A stretch of DNA of 64,000 bases, from NCBI GenBank assembly GCA_020060485.1, contig JAGVAB010000070.1:1-64000 (forward strand). Direction: 5' to 3'. Position 1 is the stretch's first letter. Each line of letters opens with the position of its first letter. A model generated the notes under the pieces. That model had not been told where the DNA came from. It saw only the letters and a list, made by a program, of their open reading frames with translations, and did not search any database. The translations under genes were made by a program, and so were the position numbers. This document shows, piece by piece, positions 46,073 through 55,914 of this stretch. Source of the DNA: Anaerolineales bacterium. Its GTDB lineage: Bacteria; Chloroflexota; Anaerolineae; Anaerolineales; Anaerolineaceae.

Positions 46073-47482
46073 TCACCTTTCTGACGCCAGTTCAATCGCG
46101 CTGATGATCTTGTAATATCCAGTGCAACGACACAGATTGCCGGTTATGGCCTGCTTGATTTCATCCTGAGTCGGTCGGTGTCGTTCCTCCAGTAATTTGG
46201 TGGCCGACATGAGAAAGCCTGGTGTACAGTACCCGCATTGCACAGCTGCTTCATCTACAAAAGCCTGCTGCACATTGCTTAGCTCCCCTTCCTTGGCCAA
46301 TCCTTCAACAGTGACAATTTCTGCGCCATGCGCTCGCGGGGCCGGGACCAGGCAGCTCATCACGGCAATCCCGTCCAGAAAAACAGTGCAGGCACCGCAC
46401 TCGCCCTCTGCGCAGCCTTCTTTTGTGCCAATCAAACCAGCGTCTTCGCGAAGCAAGCGCAGCAAGGTTTTATCCTGTCCCGACCGCAGTTCATACCGTT
46501 TACCGTTGATGGTTGTTTCAATGATCCGGGTGTCATCATGTGAGATCGTTTTTTCCAGAGCATTGGGGCTTGGCTGCACACTACCCCATAGCAACACAGG
46601 GTTGTCTGGTAAATTCTCGGCCACTTTTCCTTCTGCAATAGCCATCAAACAACGCAGCGCAACAACTCGTACGATCTCTTTGCGATATGCAGCAGATCCG
46701 CGAATATCATCGATTGGCCTGGCGGTTTCCGACGCCAGCCGGGCAGCCTGATCATACACATCTGAAGTCAAGGCTTTTCCCATAAGGAATTTTTCAGCAG
46801 CCTCGGCATGGATGATGGTTGTGGCGACCGATCCAAGCGTAATGGCAGCCTGGCTGACCGTTTCTCCATCAAATGTCAGCACAACGGCTGCATTGACCAG
46901 CGATATTGCTTGAGCCCTGCGTAGGGCGAACTTCATATATGTTCCCCTCTGGTTATCCTTCATGGCAGGAAAGCGGATATCAACCACCATCTCATCTGGC
47001 CGAAGAACGGTTTTGCGCACACCTGTATAAAACTCACTTAACGGTACAACCCGGTCGCTGGTTGCAGAACGCAGTACCAATTCTGCTCCCAGGGCAATTA
47101 ATGGCGAAATCGTATCATTGGCTGGAGAAGCAGTGACCAAATTTCCGCTAATCGTTCCCCGGTTTCGGATCTGAGGCGAACCAACTTCCCAGGCTGCCTG
47201 CAACAATGGCATGGCCCGTTCGCGCACCAATTTGGATGCAACGCAGTGGTTGTGGGTTACCATTGGTCCGAGATGGATCACATCGTCTTCGTCCAGGGTG
47301 ATCTCGTCCAAAGCGGGGATGCGGCTTACATCAACCAGAGTATCAATTCCTTTATGGGCGCCATTTTCCATCTCCAGTATCAGATCCGTTGCACCAGCAA
47401 CGATTTTGGCGGTTCCCTTTTTTTCTGCAAGTGTTTGCAACACTTCGTCTATCGATGATGCATTGATATACTCACGCCACAT
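46073..47482 (-). CDS. Molybdenum hydroxylase FAD and 2Fe-2S subunits fused
   Basis: The protein has 469 residues. The N-terminal part (1-285) is the FAD domain with IVAGATDLILEM and RNRGTISGNLVTASPANDT. The C-terminal part (about 315-469) is the 2Fe-2S domain with CAEGECGACTV, CGYCTPG and CRCTGY. The order FAD then 2Fe-2S is reversed compared with classical xanthine dehydrogenase and reduces the usual three subunits to two. First gene of its operon; a terminator for the other operon lies upstream. Confidence 0.9.
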   Translation of the reverse strand: MWREYINASSIDEVLQTLAEKKGTAKIVAGATDLILEMENGAHKGIDTLVDVSRIPALDEITLDEDDVIHLGPMVTHNHCVASKLVRERAMPLLQAAWEVGSPQIRNRGTISGNLVTASPANDTISPLIALGAELVLRSATSDRVVPLSEFYTGVRKTVLRPDEMVVDIRFPAMKDNQRGTYMKFALRRAQAISLVNAAVVLTFDGETVSQAAITLGSVATTIIHAEAAEKFLMGKALTSDVYDQAARLASETARPIDDIRGSAAYRKEIVRVVALRCLMAIAEGKVAENLPDNPVLLWGSVQPSPNALEKTISHDDTRIIETTINGKRYELRSGQDKTLLRLLREDAGLIGTKEGCAEGECGACTVFLDGIAVMSCLVPAPRAHGAEIVTVEGLAKEGELSNVQQAFVDEAAVQCGYCTPGFLMSATKLLEERHRPTQDEIKQAITGNLCRCTGYYKIISAIELASER

Positions 47483-47605
47483 AGCTCCTCCGAAGTATCA
47501 TCAAAAATGACCTTTAATTTCCAGCACAGAGACGAATGCCCCGCTCTGCTTATTGATACCTTCCCGAAAATGATAACACGAGTAAAGATAAAAATAAACA
47601 TATTC

Positions 47606-47643
47606 CTGATCCGGGAAGGCAGTTGAAGACCTCCCCGGATCAG
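47606..47643 (-). terminator. Terminator of the F420-hydroxylase operon
   Basis: A 10-bp perfect stem (47634-47643 with 47606-47615), extended inward with one mismatch, is followed on the minus strand by a T-rich stretch. It lies just after the stop of the LLM gene at 47655. Confidence 0.7.
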
Positions 47644-47654
47644 ATCAGTGACTT

Positions 47655-48653
47655 TTACTTCTGGGCAAAAGTATCGATCAGCAGTTTGATGTCAGCACCG
47701 GCAGAGTAAAGGATCGGGCAGGTGCAGCCATACTTTCGATACTCTTCCACCTTCTTGAGCGCTTCTTCGGGCGTTCCGGAAGCGGTAACGCGTTCGATCA
47801 CGTCATCCGTAACCAGATATTTGGCCTGCTGTACCTGTTCATGCGTTGCAGGCCACCCCATAATGGACTGGATCTCTCGGACAGTATCCATCGATACGCC
47901 AGAGGCTTTGGCGATATGCGGCTGCTGGGCCAGATACTGGGTCAACAACTCACGGGTGGCATCAAAGGCTTTATCGTGGTCATGGTCAACCGAGCAGACA
48001 ACAAGCTGCGGTCGATCAATATCATCGACAGTTCGCCCTGTCCGGCGGGCGCCCTTGTCCAACAGATCAAGCGACTCAATGTTGTATGTCGGCGGCACGC
48101 AGTAATTCATCACCACACCATCACAAATCTCACCAGTCAATTCCATCATCTTGGGACCGGTTGCGCCAATGAAAATGGGTACATTGCGGGCTTCGCGGCG
48201 GCCATGGACCACGTCCAGCTCAATATCATCCACGTGGATAAACTCGCCATGAAATGTTACCCTTTCCAGGGCCAGCAATCGCCGCATGACCAAAACGGTT
48301 TCTTTCATCGCCAATAGAGGATTGCGACGGTCAATGCCGACATTCTTGGCGAGCGGATCCCACCAGGCACCAATGCCACAGATTACCCGGTCAGGAGCCA
48401 GATCATCCAGCGTTAGAAATGTGGAAGCCAGCAAACCGATGTTGCGTGTCCAGTTGTTGATTACCCCAGATCCCACTTTGATCTTTTCGGTAACCGCTGC
48501 GTATGCAGCCATGGGGACAATTGCATCCCGCACCAGGCGGCTTTCTGCCTGCCACACTGCTTCAAATCCGCGCTCTTCTGCGTATTTCACAAAATCAAGC
48601 CCTTCACGCAGATCATGAGCATCCTGTAAATATAAAGCTACTCTTTCCGTCAT
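47655..48653 (-). CDS. LLM-class F420-dependent oxidoreductase (methylene-H4MPT reductase-like)
   Basis: The protein has about 332 residues of the bacterial luciferase-like TIM barrel family. [17 protein letters not shown]-type [10 protein letters not shown] and [22 protein letters not shown] are typical of the F420-using Mer group. The actual substrate is unknown. ATG at 48653 follows GGAGG. Its place at the end of the cofC-cofD-cofE run supports F420 as the cofactor. Confidence 0.82.
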   Translation of the reverse strand: MTERVALYLQDAHDLREGLDFVKYAEERGFEAVWQAESRLVRDAIVPMAAYAAVTEKIKVGSGVINNWTRNIGLLASTFLTLDDLAPDRVICGIGAWWDPLAKNVGIDRRNPLLAMKETVLVMRRLLALERVTFHGEFIHVDDIELDVVHGRREARNVPIFIGATGPKMMELTGEICDGVVMNYCVPPTYNIESLDLLDKGARRTGRTVDDIDRPQLVVCSVDHDHDKAFDATRELLTQYLAQQPHIAKASGVSMDTVREIQSIMGWPATHEQVQQAKYLVTDDVIERVTASGTPEEALKKVEEYRKYGCTCPILYSAGADIKLLIDTFAQK

Positions 48654-48702
48654 CTTTTCCTCCATTGTGTTAAGATAGGTCTTCTCGAATTTCTGGGCTG
48701 GG

Positions 48703-49317
48703 TCACTCCAAGCCCATTGGCACTGCAAGCAAATCCTTTACTTCAAGAAAATCCTCTGGAAGATCGATGTCAAATTCCAGAGAAGACAAACAACAGACCC
48801 TGACAGGGAGTTTTCTCGCCAATGCTTGATGGTAGTGCAGATTAAATGAATCTACACCAAATTGATAATCCAGCGCTCCCGGCGGGCTTACCATAAGCGC
48901 ATTGGTACCAGTTTTCTTGCGATCTGGAGCAATCACCACACCCGGTTTCCCTTCCAGCATATGCAGAAAAATTTCAGCATCGCTTTGTTTCAAGAACGGT
49001 AGATCAACCGGCAGGATGAACAACTGCTGGACTTTCTCGACAATTGCGGCTAGCGTCACCTGTGTCAAGGCTTCATTCAAACCAGATCCGTTTTCCACCA
49101 TGGTTTTCAAGCCAAGCGATTTCGCATGATCCAGCACATCAGGATCGGTGCTGATCACGCATATTTCGTCAATGGCTGCCACATGAGAAAGGACGTTCAA
49201 GGTATGTTGGAAAAGCTGGTTATTTAATAGACGGCGGTCTTCTTTGTTCAAGACTTGCGCCAGCCTGGATTTACCCTCGCCCAGCGATTTTACAGGTACG
49301 ACCGCCCACAAACTCAT
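48703..49317 (-). CDS. cofC: CofC-type phospholactate/PEP guanylyltransferase
   Basis: The protein has about 204 residues. It begins [20 protein letters not shown], the nucleotidyltransferase start of CofC/FbiD, and has LPVDLPFL and [14 protein letters not shown]. It activates 2-phospholactate, PEP or 3-phosphoglycerate with GTP for F420 side chain attachment; which one is used cannot be told. ATG at 49317 is one base after the cofD stop. Confidence 0.85.
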   Translation of the reverse strand: MSLWAVVPVKSLGEGKSRLAQVLNKEDRRLLNNQLFQHTLNVLSHVAAIDEICVISTDPDVLDHAKSLGLKTMVENGSGLNEALTQVTLAAIVEKVQQLFILPVDLPFLKQSDAEIFLHMLEGKPGVVIAPDRKKTGTNALMVSPPGALDYQFGVDSFNLHYHQALARKLPVRVCCLSSLEFDIDLPEDFLEVKDLLAVPMGLE

Positions 49318-49318
49318 T

Positions 49319-50251
49319 TCACAACCTGGCCTTATCAACCATCTCAAGAAGCTCTTGCGCCAACCTTTGCCTGTCAGTCACATCCCGCATCATAATATCT
49401 GTGGTGTATGTCTGGATGCCCAGGGTTTCTATTTCTTTTACTTGCCCTGCGTCAACATGATCCAGCACAAAAGCCTGGATCACTCCTTTATATTGGCTGG
49501 CAACAGCCAACGCAGATGGTGTAATTCCCATCTCGGTAAACATCTTCGCTGCCGGACCTTTTACTGCTTGGCCACCAATAATTGGCGATACAGCCACCAC
49601 CAGTTTCTTGGCAAGCAAATCTTTTAATCCCGGTAGAGCCAGGATCGGGCCAATGCTCACCCAGGGATTGGATGGCGCCAAAATCACACAATCAGCCTGC
49701 TCAATGGCTGTGCGCACAAGGTTGGTTGTGCGGGCAGTTTCAACGCCGTCAAATCGAAATCCTTTTACCACTGGCTGCCAGCGATGTTTCACAAAATATT
49801 CCTGAAAGCCTAACTCACCTCCTTCTGTGATCACCATGGTCGCCACTGGATCATCTGTCATCGGCAAAACTTTGGTCGAAATTCCCCATATTCTGCAGAT
49901 CTCGTTTGTGGTCTCCGTCAAGGTTTTTGCTTCAGTCAGCATCCCTGTCCGAAAAAGATGCATAGCAATATCACGATCGCCCAATTGAAACCAGTCAGAA
50001 TGACTAAAGTATTTTAATTCCGCCAGAACATTCCAGGTCTCATCTGCGCGTCCCCAGCCTGTTTCCTTGTTAGCCAGGTCGGCCAGGGTATAACAAACCG
50101 TGTCCAGATCAGGGCAGATGCGAAGTCCCAGGTGCCAGAAATCATCCCCGGTATTTACAACCACTTTCAGTGCCCGCGGTTCAAGCACCTGAGCCAGCCC
50201 GGAAACGAGCTTTGCTCCGCCAACACCACCAGCCAATGCAACCACATTCAT
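49319..50251 (-). CDS. cofD: CofD, F420 precursor transferase
   Basis: The protein has about 310 residues. It begins MNVVALAGGVGGAKL, and includes VVNTGDDFWHLGL, LAPSNPWVSIGPIL and SPIIGGQAVKGPAAKM, the CofD/FbiA pattern. It transfers the activated 3-carbon phosphate to FO, giving F420-0 or its dehydro form. An in-frame GTG precedes the ATG. The FO synthase genes (cofG, cofH) are not in the window. Confidence 0.92.
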   Translation of the reverse strand: MNVVALAGGVGGAKLVSGLAQVLEPRALKVVVNTGDDFWHLGLRICPDLDTVCYTLADLANKETGWGRADETWNVLAELKYFSHSDWFQLGDRDIAMHLFRTGMLTEAKTLTETTNEICRIWGISTKVLPMTDDPVATMVITEGGELGFQEYFVKHRWQPVVKGFRFDGVETARTTNLVRTAIEQADCVILAPSNPWVSIGPILALPGLKDLLAKKLVVAVSPIIGGQAVKGPAAKMFTEMGITPSALAVASQYKGVIQAFVLDHVDAGQVKEIETLGIQTYTTDIMMRDVTDRQRLAQELLEMVDKARL

Positions 50252-50268
50252 CACAAATCGCCCTTGCC

Positions 50269-51039
50269 CTACCGGAACAGATCCTGTGCTTCTGGCCGGA
50301 TCAATTCTGCAAGTTCTCCCTCACGCAATTCGTAGGGAAAACCACGCACATGAACAACCGGTGAACCTTCTGCGGCCTGCCCCATCATCAACGAAGCGGC
50401 TGCAGCCAATTCGTCCGCTGTTGCCACCTGCGTGATTCGCAGAGTACGTCCAAACAAGTCCATTCTGCCGCGCATATCAAGCAGGGCAGGAATGCCCGAA
50501 ACGCCAATGGTAACGCCCACTGTTCCATTCCTCCACGGACGGCCATGTGAATCGATGACCAGGACAGCCAACTGTTTGCCGCTATGCTGCTCCAAATCGA
50601 TACGAATCCTTTCCGCAGATTTGTCAGAATCCTCAGGCAAAAGCAAAATCCACTCTTCGGCTTCATCGCCCTCGCCTGCGCAAACATTGGAATGATCGAT
50701 GCCCGCGTTGGCACAAATGAATCCCTTTTTGTGCTCAGCAATGATCGTACCTGGAATGACTCTCAGTATGGCCTTGCTTTCTTCAAGAACAGCCTGAATG
50801 AATCTGGCATCCTTTCCTGAAATCCCAGCCAGACGCACTGCTTCGTCTGAAGGGTGAAAATCCTTTAGATTCTTTCGTCTTCCCTCAGCCTTGGAAACGA
50901 TCTTTTGTGCCAAAACGAGCACATCGCCATTCTGCAAATTGATCTCGTCCAATTGCAAGGAATGGCGGATAAATTCGGCCAGGTCATTCCCTTCTTCAAC
51001 AAGGGGAATTCCCTGTAATGGAGTCAGTACCAATTGCAT
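50269..51039 (-). CDS. cofE: CofE, F420-0:gamma-glutamyl ligase
   Basis: The protein has about 256 residues, the length of the archaeal single-domain CofE, not the longer FbiB with a nitroreductase-like domain. QKIVSKAEGR, ICANAGIDHSNV and DSHGRPWRNGTVGVTIG are family hallmarks. It adds glutamate residues to F420-0. ATG at 51039 is 10 bp after the previous stop. Confidence 0.93.
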   Translation of the reverse strand: MQLVLTPLQGIPLVEEGNDLAEFIRHSLQLDEINLQNGDVLVLAQKIVSKAEGRRKNLKDFHPSDEAVRLAGISGKDARFIQAVLEESKAILRVIPGTIIAEHKKGFICANAGIDHSNVCAGEGDEAEEWILLLPEDSDKSAERIRIDLEQHSGKQLAVLVIDSHGRPWRNGTVGVTIGVSGIPALLDMRGRMDLFGRTLRITQVATADELAAAASLMMGQAAEGSPVVHVRGFPYELREGELAELIRPEAQDLFR

Positions 51040-51049
51040 AAATGTAGAT

Positions 51050-51742
51050 TCACGCCTCAAACTCTGGACGCGGCACCCCAGTGATGCGGATACCCGAAGA
51101 GGTCACGCCATATTTTTTGTTAAGGCCGATCAGAATGGAGGTCATGCCCTCCACAACAACAGAATTCTCAATCGGGCCGGCATCCCAGCCTACCAGGCCA
51201 GCGTTTTTAACCAGCTCCAAAACCACGTCCCGCGCTGCCTGGCCTTTTCCGGTAACCAAAATATCGCAATTCGCGTCCCCATCCTTGAGAAGATTTTCAT
51301 AAGAGATGCTCTGGAAAGCCGCAACAACCTGAACGTCCTCACCCAGAATTTCTTGAGCTTCCTGTGCAGCGCTGCCGGCTGGTGGCATTTGAACCTTGGT
51401 TACCTTGGGTGGTACCAGAGGGACAGTCACATCGATCAGGATCTTGCCCTGCAAAACATCTTTAAGTGATTCGAGTGTCGCCCGGTGTGCAGCATAAGGT
51501 ACAGTAAGCACCACAATATCTGCTTTGGCTGCCGCAATATCATTGACCATGCCTTCAACTCTGACATCAGCGGACGAAAGCAATTCCTTCAAATCGCTCA
51601 CTGCCGCCAGTGCCTTTTCCTCGCTGCGCGAGCCGATCAATACACGGTATCCCGCCAATGCCCAGCGGTAAGCCAAACCCTTGCCCTCCTTTCCTGTACC
51701 TCCCAGAATTGCAATTGTCTGAACATCATTGTTCTCGGCCAT
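51050..51742 (-). CDS. npdG: NADPH:F420 oxidoreductase
   Basis: The protein has 230 residues. The NADP fold is ILGGTGKEGKGLA, with SRSEEKA binding the 2'-phosphate. The later pattern VPLVPPKVTKVQMPPAGSAAQEAQEILG and the C-terminal GVTSSGIRITG match the F420-dependent NADP reductase family. It would exchange hydride between NADPH and F420. AGGAG is upstream. Confidence 0.88.
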   Translation of the reverse strand: MAENNDVQTIAILGGTGKEGKGLAYRWALAGYRVLIGSRSEEKALAAVSDLKELLSSADVRVEGMVNDIAAAKADIVVLTVPYAAHRATLESLKDVLQGKILIDVTVPLVPPKVTKVQMPPAGSAAQEAQEILGEDVQVVAAFQSISYENLLKDGDANCDILVTGKGQAARDVVLELVKNAGLVGWDAGPIENSVVVEGMTSILIGLNKKYGVTSSGIRITGVPRPEFEA

Positions 51743-51751
51743 GTTTTTCTC

Positions 51752-53104
51752 CTATGCAAATTTCTTTTGGTAGCGGTTCCAGGCTTCTGGCACCAGTTTT
51801 TCGCGTGCGTAGGCTGTTATGGCTTCTTCATCCAGAGTCAGCAGCTTGCGGTCACGCATCAATACTTCACCCGCCACAATTGTGGTAGTGATCATGCTCT
51901 CGTGAAAACCAAAGATGATCTGCCAGGGCAGATTACCAGCGTTCAGCGGTGTATAGGGGTGGTAATCAACGAAGATCATGTCGGCGGCTGCACCTTCGGC
52001 AATTTTGCCAATCGGTGCGCCTTCAAATACAGTGTTAACCAGTGCCTGATTGTTGTATACAGCCATTTGCACCACATCCGTCCCCGACATATGTCGAGGG
52101 TCCAGATATTTCAACTTATGTACAAAATAAGCTGCCTTCCATTCTTCCCACATGGCATTGCCCATGCCGTCATTTCCCAGGCAAACCTTCACTCCGGCCC
52201 GCATTTGAGATTCAACTTCGCCGATTCCTACGCCATTGTTCATGTTCGAGCGTGGCTGATGTGTCAGCCAGGTCTGGGTCTCTGCCAGAATGTTGATCTC
52301 TTTTGCATCCAGGTGAACGCCATGCGCCAAAACCGAACGCGGCCCAAGCAAGCCATGTTTTTGGAAGCGGTCAATGACTCGCAGGCCGCTCTTTTTCAGG
52401 CTGTCAAACTCATCCGAAAAATGCTCTGCCACATGCACGTGAAATCCCACATCATCCGGCGCTGCCTTACGGCAGGCATCCAATGTTTCCTCCGAAAGGG
52501 TCAGGCTGGCATGCAGGCCAAACAGGGCCGCCACCCGTCCATCAACAGGTTTTTCTTTTTTGACCCTGTTAATGAAGCGCACATTTTCTTCAATCGCAGC
52601 CCTGGTCTTTTCTGCGCCGCCTCGGTCAGAGACTTCATAGCAAAGTGCAACTCGCAACCCGGACTCATCCACTGCATCCGAGATTTCATCAAGTGAGCCT
52701 TCAATGGCGCTATATGAAGCGTGATGATCCAGCATGGTGGTTGTGCCGTGGCGAATGGCATCAATCAAGCCTACATAAGCCGAATATTTTACATCTTCCA
52801 GTGACAGTGAATCATCCAGCGGGAACCACAGATTTGCCAGTATCTCTGGAAAAACCTTGGCTGGCTCACCTGGTATGCCCATGCCACGGGCAAATGCGCC
52901 ATAAAAATGTGTGTGAGCACAAATGTTACCTGGCATGACATATTGTCCATTGGCATCCAGCGTTTCTTCACCAGGATATTGCTGCTTCAGTTCTTTTTCA
53001 AGGCCAATCTTTATGATCTTCCCATCCCGGATCAAGAGCGCCTGTCCTTCCAGGATTTGATTTGGCTCGTCCCAGGTAATTATTTTCCCATTTAATATCA
53101 GCAT
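51752..53104 (-). CDS. SsnA-like amidohydrolase
   Basis: The protein has 450 residues of the amidohydrolase superfamily. The metal site includes HTHFYGAF near residue 66, HVHVAEH near 228, HGVHLDAKE and GNDGMGNAM. It resembles SsnA, an aminohydrolase found with selenium-dependent molybdenum hydroxylases in E. coli and clostridia, acting on purine-like or related N-heterocycles. The exact substrate is not known. AAAGGAG precedes the ATG. It adjoins the hydroxylase gene by 11 bp. Confidence 0.8.
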   Translation of the reverse strand: MLILNGKIITWDEPNQILEGQALLIRDGKIIKIGLEKELKQQYPGEETLDANGQYVMPGNICAHTHFYGAFARGMGIPGEPAKVFPEILANLWFPLDDSLSLEDVKYSAYVGLIDAIRHGTTTMLDHHASYSAIEGSLDEISDAVDESGLRVALCYEVSDRGGAEKTRAAIEENVRFINRVKKEKPVDGRVAALFGLHASLTLSEETLDACRKAAPDDVGFHVHVAEHFSDEFDSLKKSGLRVIDRFQKHGLLGPRSVLAHGVHLDAKEINILAETQTWLTHQPRSNMNNGVGIGEVESQMRAGVKVCLGNDGMGNAMWEEWKAAYFVHKLKYLDPRHMSGTDVVQMAVYNNQALVNTVFEGAPIGKIAEGAAADMIFVDYHPYTPLNAGNLPWQIIFGFHESMITTTIVAGEVLMRDRKLLTLDEEAITAYAREKLVPEAWNRYQKKFA

Positions 53105-53115
53105 GTAAAACTCCT

Positions 53116-55914
53116 TTAGGATTCTGATGCCAATTGCCGCGCAATGATTTCCTGATCGACAGGAATTTCGAAGAAACGCACGCCTACCGCATTGTAAATC
53201 GCATTGGTAATGGCCGGGGAAGTTGGCACAAGTACCACCTCTCCCACGCCTTTGGCGCCAAAAGGACCTTCGGAGACCTTTTCTTCTACCACGATGGAAA
53301 TGATTTCCGGTGTTTGCGAAATGTTTGGCATTCGATACATCGCCAGGCGGTCAGTAACAACGCGACCTTCTTCCATGATGAATTTCTCGGTCAAAGCATG
53401 GCCGACGCCCATCACAACACCGCCTTCCACCTGCACCTGCAAACCCAGCGGGTTGATTGCCGTCCCAACGTCATTGGCAGCAATGATGTTCAATACCTTC
53501 ACCTCGCCGGTCAATGTGTCGACTTCCACTTCGGCTGCTTGCACGGCAAATGAGAAGGCGAAGTGCATATCGCCGCCTTCGCCTAGTGGGCGGGTTTCGG
53601 GCGCTGAATACAAATATTTTGCACGCAGATCAAGGCCTTTTTTCTTCATTTCCCTGGCAAGATCGCTCAATTCGATTGTGTTCCCATTGGCACGCACCTT
53701 TCCGCCTTCCATGCGAATCAAATCCGGGGCAACATCATATTTCTCAGCCACTTCACTGACCAGGGCGTCTCGCAGCACCCGGGCTGCGTGGCGCACCGCG
53801 TTGCCAGACATGAACGTCTGACGGGATGCAGTTGTCGGACCGCCGTTTGGGGTGAGGTCGGTGTCAGATAACAAGACCCGCACCTTTTCAATTGGCATGT
53901 TCAGTTCTTCGGCTGTGATCATTTGCAAAACCGTGACCAGACCTTGTCCAATTTCCGCTGATGAAGTGCGAGATTCAACCGTACCATCTTCAAAAAGTTC
54001 CACTGTGGCGCCAGCTTCATCCGGAATTCCGCCACCCAGGCCGGTGTTTTTATACCCAGCCGCAATGCCCCAGGAACGCCGTTTATGCGGCTGGCCTGGT
54101 ACTGGGCGCGCTACAAACGGGTGATCACCTGCCAGCCGTTTTAGCTCCTCCTCAACCCGATCAATACACTCTAACAAGCCAACACTTTCATTGAGTAACT
54201 GGCCAGTGTTGGTCACACTGCCAATCCGCAGGGCATTTTTCCGGCGGATTTCAACCGGGCCCATCTGTAATTCTTCTGCCAGCATATCCATCATCGTTTC
54301 AATGGCAAATGCAGATTGCATCACGCCAAAACCCCGGTACGCACCAGCGGGAACATTGTTGGTATACATGGCATAACAGTCGCCTTTGACATGCGGCATT
54401 TCATACGGGCCGGAAGAATGTGTTGTTGCCCGTGTCATCACTGCCTCACCCAGCGAAGCATAAGCCCCGGTGTCGCCATAGAGCTCAGTTTCCACTGCTA
54501 CCAGTTCGCCAGTGCGTTTTGCGCCCATCTTGACCCGTATCTGGGTGGCATGCCGCTTGACGTCATAAGTGATTGATTCGTGGCGGTCATATAGGATCTT
54601 GACTGGTCGCTTGGTGGCATTACACAGTAATGCCGCATGCACCTGACCGGTTATATCCTCTTTCCCGCCAAATCCGCCGCCAATCAACATGCCAATTACA
54701 TGCACGCGTTCTTCCGGCCAACCCAAAGCCAGGGCAACCATTTCGCGGTCTTCATAGGCAATCTGCGAGCCCACAAAGATTTCCATCCGGCCTTCTGGAG
54801 TCAACTGGGCAATGCTGCACTCAGGCTCCAGAAAAGCGTGATCATAGGTAGCGGTATGGAAAGTGTAATCCAGGATCAGGTCGGCTTCCTCAAATCCTTT
54901 TTCCACGTCTCCTTTGCGTACTTTGATATGCTTTAGCAGGTTTCCTTTGTCATGTACCATCGGCGCTCCTGCCTGATGGGCTGAAACAGGATCGCTGACA
55001 ACGGGCAAGGTTTCATATTTTACATAGATCAAGTCAAGCGCCTGGGCAGCGATGTCGTCTGTCTCTGCGGCTACAATGGCCACGGTATCGCCTACATAAC
55101 GAATTTTCTCGCCTACGCCGACAATGCTTGGCCAGTCACGAATGATCGTTCCATGATAATGATCACCGGGAATATCTTCAGCGGTTAGCACGGCCAAAAC
55201 ACCGGGCAATGACTTGGCATCGGAAATATCCACACTCTTTACAATGGCATGCGGCACATCCGCCCGCTTGGCGCGGCCATAGATCATACCGGGAAGTTGA
55301 AGATCATCCGTGAACTGTGCCCGCCCAGTCACCTTGGCTACGGCCTCTGGACGCACATGTACCTTGCCAACAACATGTTCGGCCCATTTTGACTCGGGCA
55401 GGTTTGGAAGCTCAACTGCTTCGCCAGTGCGCATGGCTTTCGCAGCCGCCAGCACAGCTTTTTCAATACTTGGGTAACCCGCACAACGGCAAAATGTATG
55501 TTTCAACGCACTGCGCACTTCATCCCGTGACGGGTCTGGATTGCGCTTTAGCAAGGCATAAGCGGTGAGCAGCATGCCAGGGATGCAAAATCCACATTGA
55601 ACCGCACCATACAGGACGAAAGCCTCCTGCAATGGATGCAGCGTATCAGGATTGCCATCCAGTTTGCTCAAACCTTCAATTGTCAATACATCCCTGCCAT
55701 GAACTCGCTGTGCCGGGTACGTGCAAGAAAGGATTGGCTTGTCGTCAATCACAACCGTGCAGGAGCCACATTCAGCCTCATTACACCCGATTTTCGTACC
55801 TGTCAAACGCAGCCGCTCGCGCAGCAAACTGGACAGGGTCTCGCCCGGTTTGGCAGGCAAGGAAATTCTTTCGCCATTAACAGTAAACTCAACCAGTGAA
55901 TTGCCGTTCATCAT
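53116..55914 (-). CDS. Xanthine dehydrogenase-family fusion of 2Fe-2S and molybdopterin domains (XdhD-like)
   Basis: The protein has 932 residues. Residues 1-160 carry two 2Fe-2S clusters (CNEAECGSCTV, CGFCIPG, CRCAGY). The molybdopterin part follows from about 185, with GGGFGGKED near 415 and GAKGVGE near 888, keeping the active-site glutamate. The layout is that of XdhD-type enzymes and aldehyde oxidases of purine or nicotinate catabolism; the substrate is not known. The start overlaps the FAD gene by 4 bp (ATGA), with AAGGTGG before it. Confidence 0.88.
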   Translation of the reverse strand: MMNGNSLVEFTVNGERISLPAKPGETLSSLLRERLRLTGTKIGCNEAECGSCTVVIDDKPILSCTYPAQRVHGRDVLTIEGLSKLDGNPDTLHPLQEAFVLYGAVQCGFCIPGMLLTAYALLKRNPDPSRDEVRSALKHTFCRCAGYPSIEKAVLAAAKAMRTGEAVELPNLPESKWAEHVVGKVHVRPEAVAKVTGRAQFTDDLQLPGMIYGRAKRADVPHAIVKSVDISDAKSLPGVLAVLTAEDIPGDHYHGTIIRDWPSIVGVGEKIRYVGDTVAIVAAETDDIAAQALDLIYVKYETLPVVSDPVSAHQAGAPMVHDKGNLLKHIKVRKGDVEKGFEEADLILDYTFHTATYDHAFLEPECSIAQLTPEGRMEIFVGSQIAYEDREMVALALGWPEERVHVIGMLIGGGFGGKEDITGQVHAALLCNATKRPVKILYDRHESITYDVKRHATQIRVKMGAKRTGELVAVETELYGDTGAYASLGEAVMTRATTHSSGPYEMPHVKGDCYAMYTNNVPAGAYRGFGVMQSAFAIETMMDMLAEELQMGPVEIRRKNALRIGSVTNTGQLLNESVGLLECIDRVEEELKRLAGDHPFVARPVPGQPHKRRSWGIAAGYKNTGLGGGIPDEAGATVELFEDGTVESRTSSAEIGQGLVTVLQMITAEELNMPIEKVRVLLSDTDLTPNGGPTTASRQTFMSGNAVRHAARVLRDALVSEVAEKYDVAPDLIRMEGGKVRANGNTIELSDLAREMKKKGLDLRAKYLYSAPETRPLGEGGDMHFAFSFAVQAAEVEVDTLTGEVKVLNIIAANDVGTAINPLGLQVQVEGGVVMGVGHALTEKFIMEEGRVVTDRLAMYRMPNISQTPEIISIVVEEKVSEGPFGAKGVGEVVLVPTSPAITNAIYNAVGVRFFEIPVDQEIIARQLASES